Source of the DNA: Anaerolineae bacterium
Lineage (GTDB): Bacteria; Chloroflexota; Anaerolineae; Epilineales; JAHCIE01
Assembly: GCA_026129385.1 (NCBI GenBank)
Contig: JAHCIE010000181.1
Coordinates: 1 to 6,770 of the forward strand
Direction: 5' to 3'
Length of the DNA stretch: 6,770 nt
Position 1 is the stretch's first letter. Every line of letters starts with the position of its first letter. Positions 1 to 4,345 of the stretch are shown in pieces. Both the position numbers and the translations under genes were made by a program. Below the pieces are notes generated by a model. It worked only from the letters and a program-made list of their open reading frames with translations. It did not search any database and was not told the DNA's origin.

Positions 1-1
1 G

Positions 2-979
2 AGCGCCAACGAGGGGTTCACTGCCGACTACGATCTGCCCAACCTGAGCGCCTACGCCGAGACGTGCGCCTCCATCGGCCTCGTCCTGTGGGCGCACCGC
101 CTGCTCCAGGTGGACCTCGACAGCCGCTACGCCGACGCCCTGGAACGCGCTCTGTACAACGGCGTGCTCAGCGGCGTGTCCCTGGACGGCGAGAGCTTCT
201 TCTACGAGAACCCCCTCGCCAGCCAGGGCCTGCACCACCGCCAACCCTGGTTCGACTGCGCCTGCTGCCCGCCCAACCTGGCGCGACTGCTGGCTTCCCT
301 GGGGCAGTACGTTTACGGCATCGCCGACGACGCCCTGGCCGTCCACCTCTACGTGCAGAGCGAGGCGCGCGTCACCCTCGCAGGCCAGCCCGTGATCCTC
401 CGCCAGACCACCGACTACCCCTGGCAGGGCCGCGTCGCCCTCCTCCTCGACCTACCCACGCCGACCCGCTTCAGCCTCCGCCTGCGCCTGCCCGGCTGGA
501 GCCCCGGCGCGACCCTGGCCGTCAACGGCGCGTCGCTGGACCTGGCGGGCCGCGTCGAGCGCGGCTACATCGTCATCGACCGCGAGTGGCGCGCGGGCGA
601 CGAGGTGGTCCTCGACCTGCCCATGCCCATCGAGCGCATCTACGCCCACCCCGACGTACGCGCCGATGTGGGCCGCGTCGCCCTCCAACGCGGCCCGCTG
701 GTGTACTGCGTCGAAGGCGTGGACCACGCCGCGCCGCTGGACCGCCTCGCCCTGCCGGTTGACGCCCCGCTCTCAGCCGCCTTCGAGGCGGACACCCTCG
801 GCGGTGTGGTCGTCGTGCGCGGCGACGCCCTGGCCGCCGAGGCCGCCGACTGGGGCGACGCCCTGTACCGCCCGTCGCCGCCCCGTCATGCGCCCACGTC
901 GCTGACCGCCATCCCCTACTACGCCTGGGACAACCGCGCCCCCGGCGACATGCTCGTCTGGCTCCCGCAAGCTCCGTAG
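2..979 (+). CDS. GH127-family beta-L-arabinofuranosidase (C-terminal half, 5' partial)
   Basis: This frame is open from the left edge to a TAG at 977-979 and gives 325 residues, roughly the C-terminal half of a GH127 (former DUF1680) enzyme. Such enzymes release beta-L-arabinofuranose from plant glycans and glycoproteins. Seen in the sequence: YAETCASIG, with Glu at 59-61 and Cys at 65-67, then a Cys-Cys pair at 263-268 in CACCPPN. In the characterised HypBA1 enzyme the matching Glu338, Cys340, Cys417 and Cys418 bind zinc, and Cys417 is the nucleophile. A further Glu at 11-13 lies exactly 16 residues before the first, the same spacing as the HypBA1 acid/base Glu322. The segment ERALYNGVLSGVSLDG and the end NRAPGDMLVWL are family-like. 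The C-terminal half is beta-rich, as expected of the accessory beta-sandwich domains. The apparent GTG start at 110 is only an internal codon. The substrate is inferred from the family; other GH127 specificities are possible. Confidence 0.88.
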   Translation, partial: SANEGFTADYDLPNLSAYAETCASIGLVLWAHRLLQVDLDSRYADALERALYNGVLSGVSLDGESFFYENPLASQGLHHRQPWFDCACCPPNLARLLASLGQYVYGIADDALAVHLYVQSEARVTLAGQPVILRQTTDYPWQGRVALLLDLPTPTRFSLRLRLPGWSPGATLAVNGASLDLAGRVERGYIVIDREWRAGDEVVLDLPMPIERIYAHPDVRADVGRVALQRGPLVYCVEGVDHAAPLDRLALPVDAPLSAAFEADTLGGVVVVRGDALAAEAADWGDALYRPSPPRHAPTSLTAIPYYAWDNRAPGDMLVWLPQAP

Positions 980-1029
980 GGGTAGGCCCCCGCGCCGGCG
1001 ATAGCGGCAGCACACCCGCCTTCATTCAC

Positions 1030-1053
1030 ACGAAGGCGCAAAGGCACGAAGGG
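1030..1053. repeat. 8-bp tandem mini-array (3 units)
   Basis: Three consecutive 8-mers can be read: ACGAAGGC (1030-1037), GCAAAGGC (1038-1045) and ACGAAGGG (1046-1053). It is the first of three adjacent arrays in the gap between the GH127 and HEPN genes. No function is known to me; similar degenerate strings occur in many environmental bacterial genomes. Confidence 0.75.
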
Positions 1054-1072
1054 AAGAAAAGGTTCGCTCTTC

Positions 1073-1108
1073 TCTTGTCCGCGTTCATCCGCGTTCGTCC
1101 GCGGCCCA
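1073..1108. repeat. 36-bp direct repeat, copy 1
   Basis: This stretch is identical over 36 bp to 1819-1854, and the match ends at both sides (C versus G before it, G versus T after it). Internally it is three 10-mers: GTCCGCGTTC (1077-1086), ATCCGCGTTC (1087-1096) and GTCCGCGGCC (1097-1106). Together with the second copy it brackets the HEPN gene. It does not read as part of a plausible protein in any frame. Confidence 0.9.
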
Positions 1109-1118
1109 GACCGGGCTA

Positions 1119-1145
1119 GACAGAATGGACAGAATGTTGAGAATG
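1119..1145. repeat. 9-bp tandem mini-array (3 units)
   Basis: Two perfect units GACAGAATG (1119-1127 and 1128-1136) are followed by a diverged third, TTGAGAATG (1137-1145). The array lies 10 bp after the first 36-bp repeat and is not seen near copies 2 or 3. Confidence 0.75.
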
Positions 1146-1341
1146 GAAGAAGAATAGGCCGTTTGACTTGCAGAAGCTGCACGCGGATGGTCACATCCGC
1201 GCGCTGTTGGATGCGACCATCCATCTGGATATGAACCGAGCAAAGGACTACTTACCCCACGCGAAGGAGACCTGCCGTGAACCCCTCCGACCCCCTGTAC
1301 GACATCATGCACCGCACAATGTTCAACTTGCGCTATATTGA
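1141..1341 (+). pseudogene. Possible gene remnant upstream of and overlapping the HEPN start
   Basis: Frame 1 is open from just after a TGA at 1138-1140 to a TGA at 1339-1341 (66 codons). Residues from about 1162 to 1269 read like an ordinary soluble protein (FDLQKLHADGHIRALLDATI, then HLDMNRAKDYLPHAKETC). After 1277 the frame overlaps the HEPN gene and becomes Pro/Arg/His-rich, as expected of a shadow frame. There is no good start codon with a ribosome binding site; a TTG at 1168 is the only early candidate. I do not recognise the family. It may be the tail of a gene whose front was replaced by the repeats, or it may be chance. Confidence 0.25.
1186..1221. repeat. Imperfect inverted repeat upstream of HEPN gene
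   Basis: Arms GATGGTCACATCC (1186-1198) and GGATGCGACCATC (1209-1221) are reverse complements at 12 of 13 positions, with a 10-nt loop. Each arm can also fold alone: GCGGATG/CATCCGC (1183-1200, 4-nt loop) and GGATG/CATCC (1209-1222, 4-nt loop). It could be an operator or an RNA hairpin in the HEPN leader. It lies inside a stretch that may have been coding, so chance is possible. Confidence 0.5.
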
Positions 1342-1774
1342 GGACCGCGCTGATAAGGAAGGCCCCTATGAAGTCACCCAACTTATCAACTCTTTCCTCG
1401 GTGCCCTCGCCCATCCGTGGGAGAAGTACCGCCCGCTATTGACGAACATGTCTCTGGACGAGGCACGAGAGTGTGGGTGGCCGGAAATGAAGAAAGAGCG
1501 CACTGAGGACATTGACCCACCGAACTTTGGAGAGTTGCTGCGCCTTGTGCGCAACGCCTTCGCTCATGGCAACATCCTGTTCATTCCCGCATCTACCAGC
1601 TGCGAGATTGCGCGGATTGAGTTCTGGAATAACCGAGGTGATGAGCGCACCTGGGGAACCACCCTCGATATTGCCGATCTTCGCCGCTTCCTTGACTGTT
1701 TTGTCGCCCTTGCCGACGAGATTCATACCAAGCAGAATCGCAGCAAGTCCCAATCTTCAGGACCATGTCGATAG
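1277..1774 (+). CDS. HEPN-domain protein, putative RNase (pEK499_p136-like)
   Basis: This is a 165-residue soluble protein with no signal peptide or membrane segment. Seen: the motif RNAFAHG, with Arg92 and His97 spaced R-x4-H as in the catalytic signature of HEPN ribonucleases; YEVTQLINSFLGAL near residues 31-44; and a late segment with EFWNN, TWGTTLDIADLRRFL. From memory these match the pEK499_p136-type HEPN family, named after a plasmid protein. HEPN proteins typically cleave RNA in toxin-antitoxin, abortive-infection or CRISPR-linked defence, but this protein has not been shown to do so. The GTG start at 1277 is chosen because AAGGAG (1264-1269) sits 7 nt upstream; an ATG at 1307 is the alternative. 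Base composition is visibly lower in GC than the flanking enzymes. No antitoxin or MNT nucleotidyltransferase gene lies next to it. The gene sits between two copies of a perfect 36-bp repeat, which suggests a mobile or recombined cassette. Confidence 0.75.
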   Translation: MNPSDPLYDIMHRTMFNLRYIEDRADKEGPYEVTQLINSFLGALAHPWEKYRPLLTNMSLDEARECGWPEMKKERTEDIDPPNFGELLRLVRNAFAHGNILFIPASTSCEIARIEFWNNRGDERTWGTTLDIADLRRFLDCFVALADEIHTKQNRSKSQSSGPCR

Positions 1775-1818
1775 TCATAGGTCGTCCCCAAGCACAAGAG
1801 CAGCGAAGGTCTGCCTTG

Positions 1819-1854
1819 TCTTGTCCGCGTTCATCCGCGTTCGTCCGCGGCCCA
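1819..1854. repeat. 36-bp direct repeat, copy 2
   Basis: Identical over 36 bp to 1073-1108, with the same three 10-bp subunits. It starts 44 bp after the HEPN stop codon. The start-to-start distance between the two copies is 746 bp, and the HEPN gene is the only clear gene between them. Confidence 0.9.
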
Positions 1855-1954
1855 TCCTCTTGGAACCTGGCTAGGGCAACATCGCCGCCAAGCACGAGGG
1901 CGGCTACGCAGGGCTGCTCCCACCTCATCCCTCCCCGCCTTTGTGTTTCCTTTC

Positions 1955-1980
1955 TTCATCCGCGCTCGTCCGCGCCCCAT
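1955..1980. repeat. Direct repeat, diverged copy 3 (26 bp)
   Basis: Aligns without gaps to 1830-1855 inside copy 2, differing at two positions (T to C and G to C). The first 10-bp subunit is missing or replaced by a pyrimidine-rich stretch. The similarity continues downstream at lower identity. Confidence 0.8.
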
Positions 1981-2048
1981 TCTCCTGGCATCTTGCCGGG
2001 ATAAGCTTACCGCTCGGCGCGAGGGCGGCCACAACTCCAGGAGCAACC

Positions 2049-3638
2049 ATGACCAGCTACGACACTATCATCCGCAATGGCCTCATCTACGACGGCAGCG
2101 GCGGCGACCCCTACCCCGGCGACGTCGCCCTCCAGGGCGACCGCATTGCCGCCGTGGGCAACGTCGGCCCCGGCGGCGCGCGCGTCGTCATCGACGCCCA
2201 CGGCCAGGCCGTCGCGCCCGGCTTCATCAACATGCTCAGTTGGGCCAACGTGTCCCTCATCCACGACGGCCGCTCCCAGAGCGACATCCGCCAGGGCGTG
2301 ACCCTCGAAGTCCTGGGCGAGAACTTCTCCATGGGGCCGCTCAACGACGCCATGAAGGCGCAGATGCTGGAGGATCAGGGGGACGTCAAATACGCCGTCG
2401 AGTGGACGACGCTGGGCGAGTACCTCGACTACCTTGTGAAGCGCGGTGTAGCTTGTAACGTGACCTCGTTTGTCGGCTCGGAGTCGGTGCGCATCCATGA
2501 ACTGGGCTATGCCAACCGCCGCCCTACGCCTGACGAACTGGACCGTATGCGGGCGCTGGTACGGCAGGCGATGGAGGAAGGCGCGGTCGGCCTGTCCTCC
2601 GCGCTCATCTATGCCCCCGCCTCCTACGCCGACACCGACGAACTGGTGGCGCTGGCCGAGATCGTGGCCGAGTACGAGGGACTGTACATCTCCCACATTC
2701 GCAGCGAGGGCGACGCCATCTTCGAGGCGTTGGACGAGTTCTTCACCATCTGCCGCGAGGCCAGCGTGCGTGGCGAGATATACCACCTCAAGCTATCGGG
2801 CAAGGCCAACTGGGACAAATACGATGAGTTCATCAGCCGCATCGAGGCGGCGCGCGCCAGCGGCCTGCCCGTCACCGCCGACATGTACACCTACCGCGCC
2901 TCGTCCACCGGCCTCGACGCGACCCTGCCCGGTTGGGTCCACGAGGGCGGCCACCGCGCCCTGGTCGAGCGTCTGCGCGACCCGGCCCTCCGCCCCCGCA
3001 TCCTCGACGAGATGACCCGCTACAAGGAGGTGGACGCTGCCGAGGATACGCTGCTGGTCGGCTTCCGCAGCGAGGCCCTCAAGCACCTGCGCGGCCAGAC
3101 CCTGGCCGAGGTCGCCGCCGCGCGGAACCTGTCGCCCCAAGAGACCGTCCTCGACCTCATCGTCGAGGACGACAGCCGCGTGCAGGCTGTCTTCTTCTCC
3201 ATGTCCGAGGACAACGTGCGCCGGCAGATGGCCCTGCCCTGGGTCAGCTTCGACTCGGACGCCGGGTCGTACTCGGCCGAGGGGCTGTTCCTCAAGCGCA
3301 GCACGCACCCCCGCGCCTATGGCACGTTCGCCCGCGTCCTGGGCAAGTACGTCCGCGACGAGGGCGTGGTCCCCCTGGCTGACGCGGTGCGCCGCCTGAC
3401 CTCCCTGCCTGCCCGCGTCCTCAAGATAGACCGGCGCGGGCTGCTCAAGCCCGGCTACTTTGCCGATGTCGTCATCTTCGACGCGGCGACCATTCAGGAC
3501 CACGCCACCTACCACCACCCGCACCAGTATGCTACGGGCGTCCACCACGTTTTCGTCAACGGCGTCCAGGTGCTCAAGGACGGCGACCACACCGGCGCGG
3601 CGCCCGGCCGCGTCGTGCGTGGCCCCGGCTGGCGTTGA
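2049..3638 (+). CDS. N-acyl-D-amino-acid deacylase-like amidohydrolase (D-aminoacylase family)
   Basis: A 529-residue protein of the amidohydrolase superfamily, close to the usual D-aminoacylase length. Its best-supported role is hydrolysis of an N-acyl bond on a D-amino acid or similar amide. Seen: an N-terminal YDTIIRNGLIYDGSG strand; His216 in ISHIRSEG and His246 in YHLKLSG, 30 residues apart like His220/His250 of the Alcaligenes enzyme; Asp402/Asp404 in SFDSDAG; THPRAYGTFARVLGKYVRD (420-437); and the closing LKPGYFADVVIFD (466-478). Odd: the HxH normally found after PGFID is replaced by GFINMLSW (58-65), and the region of bridging Cys96 reads GENF (90-93). One metal site is therefore probably lost; I recall a subfamily with this pattern. 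The ATG at 2049 is chosen because AGGAG (2039-2043) lies 5 nt upstream. An in-frame extension to 1941 would only translate repeat DNA. No signal peptide is seen, so a cytoplasmic location is inferred. Confidence 0.85.
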   Translation: MTSYDTIIRNGLIYDGSGGDPYPGDVALQGDRIAAVGNVGPGGARVVIDAHGQAVAPGFINMLSWANVSLIHDGRSQSDIRQGVTLEVLGENFSMGPLNDAMKAQMLEDQGDVKYAVEWTTLGEYLDYLVKRGVACNVTSFVGSESVRIHELGYANRRPTPDELDRMRALVRQAMEEGAVGLSSALIYAPASYADTDELVALAEIVAEYEGLYISHIRSEGDAIFEALDEFFTICREASVRGEIYHLKLSGKANWDKYDEFISRIEAARASGLPVTADMYTYRASSTGLDATLPGWVHEGGHRALVERLRDPALRPRILDEMTRYKEVDAAEDTLLVGFRSEALKHLRGQTLAEVAAARNLSPQETVLDLIVEDDSRVQAVFFSMSEDNVRRQMALPWVSFDSDAGSYSAEGLFLKRSTHPRAYGTFARVLGKYVRDEGVVPLADAVRRLTSLPARVLKIDRRGLLKPGYFADVVIFDAATIQDHATYHHPHQYATGVHHVFVNGVQVLKDGDHTGAAPGRVVRGPGWR

Positions 3639-3644
3639 TATAAT
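3639..3644 (+). promoter_or_regulatory. Candidate -10 box for the small-gene cluster
   Basis: A perfect TATAAT begins one base after the amidohydrolase TGA (3636-3638). No convincing -35 element is found at 16-18 nt upstream, which is still GC-rich coding sequence. If used, transcription would start near 3651, only about 5 nt before the GTG at 3656, giving an almost leaderless message. Confidence 0.45.
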
Positions 3645-3655
3645 GAGTACAGGGC

Positions 3656-3928
3656 GTGCTGAGGATCATTTGGACGGAGTATCTCAAGTACCGGGTCGCC
3701 CTGCGCGGCTTTGATTTGACCAAGCTTGAGCAGATTCTCCGCCATTCCAACGAACACTATCTTGACACCGAAACGGGGCGATACGTCGTGGTCGGACGGC
3801 ACGATGATCAACTTGTGTTGATTCCGTACGAGGTAGGAGATGACCAGATTACGCCCGTGACAGTTCATTCAACCACTCGACAGCAGATTCGTTTCCGAAT
3901 TATAACAGGAAGGTTCACCCATGAGTAA
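3656..3928 (+). CDS. Small toxin-like protein (RelE/DUF4258-like, tentative)
   Basis: A 90-residue soluble protein, basic towards its C-terminus. Seen: an alpha-helical first third with a RGFDLTKLEQILRHS segment (17-31), then predicted strands around RYVVVGRHDDQLVLIPYE (42-59) and TPVTVHSTTRQQIRFRI (66-82). A short helix-then-beta layout with a conserved-looking basic tail fits the small RelE/BrnT/DUF4258-type toxins, which are mRNA interferases or relatives. I recall similar proteins encoded directly before DUF2283 proteins, which supports a toxin-antitoxin reading, but the family name is from memory. The GTG at 3656 gives this length; the ribosome binding site is weak (AGGG at 3651-3654), fitting a near-leaderless message from the TATAAT at 3639. 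The stop overlaps the next start by 8 bp. GC content is lower than in the flanking enzymes. Confidence 0.6.
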   Translation: MLRIIWTEYLKYRVALRGFDLTKLEQILRHSNEHYLDTETGRYVVVGRHDDQLVLIPYEVGDDQITPVTVHSTTRQQIRFRIITGRFTHE

Positions 3929-4154
3929 AGCGCGCATCAGGTACTTCGAGGAGGAAGACATACTTCACCTGGTGATTACGGACGAGCCAGAGAGCCGAAG
4001 TATGGAACTCAGCCCGAATATTACGGTGGAACTGAACGACAAGAACGAACTGATCGGTGTGGAAATTCTGCATGCCAGTGCTTTTCTACGGGATGCGGTA
4101 CTAGAGTCTATTCAGGCCCGCACGCTCCAGTTGCTCGAAGCCAAAGCTGTCTAG
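3921..4154 (+). CDS. DUF2283 domain-containing protein, putative antitoxin
   Basis: A 77-residue acidic protein. Seen: IRYFEEEDILHLVI (6-19), SMELSPNITVELNDKNELIGVEILHAS (27-53) and a C-terminal helix (54-75). This is the usual DUF2283 pattern of a YDxExD-like start, a central P-x-I strand and a closing IxxEIxxAS. DUF2283 has no proven biochemical role that I know of; its members are often encoded beside small toxin-like proteins, so an antitoxin or partner role is inferred. The ATG at 3921 overlaps the upstream stop in ATGAGTAA, and AGGAAGG (3907-3913) supplies a ribosome binding site inside the upstream gene. Translation of the two is therefore probably coupled. Confidence 0.75.
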   Translation: MSKARIRYFEEEDILHLVITDEPESRSMELSPNITVELNDKNELIGVEILHASAFLRDAVLESIQARTLQLLEAKAV

Positions 4155-4186
4155 TCCAAATACGCCAGCGGTAAGGAGAAATCTTG

Positions 4187-4345
4187 ATGAAAGATCATTA
4201 TACGGCGATCATCAAGCAAGATGGCGACTGGTGGATTGGCTGGATTGAGGAAGTGCCAGGCGTGAACTGCCAGGAGGCGTCACGAGACGAATTGCTGGAG
4301 ACGCTACGGGTCACCCTACAGGAGGCGCTGGAATTCCATGATTAA
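4187..4345 (+). CDS. Short HicB-like antitoxin-family protein
   Basis: A 52-residue protein starting at ATG 4187, with AAGGAG (4173-4178) 8 nt upstream. Seen: YTAIIKQDGDWWIGWIEEVP, then GVNCQEASRDELLETLRVTLQEALEF. This is the partly degraded RNase-H-like HicB fold, where a GWxEEVPGVN turn and a following helix are characteristic. HicB proteins neutralise the HicA mRNA interferase and often repress their own operon. Odd points: there is no HicA gene on either side, and the protein ends right after the helix, about 15-20 residues shorter than the relatives I remember. It has no DNA-binding extension. The last codons overlap the start of the peptidase gene (ATGATTAA). It lies 32 bp after the DUF2283 gene and is probably in the same transcript. 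Confidence 0.75.
   Translation: MKDHYTAIIKQDGDWWIGWIEEVPGVNCQEASRDELLETLRVTLQEALEFHD

Larger units (their letters stand above)
980..1276. other. Intergenic region with mini-repeats and an inverted repeat
   Basis: This 297-bp gap separates the GH127 gene from the HEPN gene. It begins with a GC-rich tail (980-1020) in which no convincing terminator is seen. Three short-period mini-arrays follow (1030-1145), then a protein-like stretch open in frame 1 (1141-1341), an imperfect inverted repeat (1186-1221) and the HEPN ribosome binding site at 1264-1269. A very weak promoter candidate is TTGGAT (1207-1212), 17 nt, TATGAA (1230-1235). It overlaps the right arm of the inverted repeat and has only 3/6 and 4/6 consensus matches. 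Confidence 0.6.
1775..2048. repeat. Degenerate ~100-125-bp repeat array
   Basis: This gap holds no credible gene. It contains copy 2 (1819-1854) and the diverged copy 3 (1955-1980) of the repeat. Copies 2 and 3 are related beyond that core: 1830-1911 aligns with 1955-2036 at a fixed offset of 125 bp, with roughly two thirds identity by eye. A second module, CCAAGCAC followed by AGxGCxGC, occurs at about 1788 and 1888 (100 bp apart) and in diverged form at about 2013 (125 bp further on). The whole looks like a decayed tandem array ending at the ribosome binding site of the next gene. Confidence 0.7.

Noticed and set aside
64..762. A 232-residue + strand frame inside the GH127 gene
   Set aside because: It is almost entirely Arg, Pro and Ala, which is the usual product of a shifted frame in GC-rich coding DNA, and the overlapping GH127 frame has clear catalytic motifs.
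919..1224. Minus-strand frames across the repeats that share the peptide RTNADERGQ (also at 1593-1928 and, in part, 1085-1414 and 1831-2046)
   Set aside because: The shared peptide is only the translation of the 36-bp DNA repeat. These frames have no other protein-like content and are an annotation hazard, not genes.
1073..1854. Insertion sequence or transposon carrying the HEPN gene
   Set aside because: The repeats are direct, not terminal inverted repeats, and no transposase or integrase gene is present. A recombination cassette remains possible.
1030..2036. CRISPR array
   Set aside because: The repeat copies are irregularly spaced, diverged and internally tandem, with no regular spacers and no cas genes in the window.
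1941..2048. N-terminal extension of the amidohydrolase by 36 residues
   Set aside because: The extension translates repeat copy 3, resembles no signal peptide in position or context, and the ATG at 2049 has a proper ribosome binding site.
2007..2786. Long minus-strand frames opposite the amidohydrolase (also 2793-3590) and opposite the peptidase (5202-6029)
   Set aside because: They lie opposite strongly supported genes, are Val/Ala/Gly/Arg-rich without recognisable motifs, and arise from codon bias in GC-rich DNA.
4155..4186. Terminator between the DUF2283 and HicB-like genes
   Set aside because: The 32-bp gap holds a ribosome binding site but no stem followed by a T-run.
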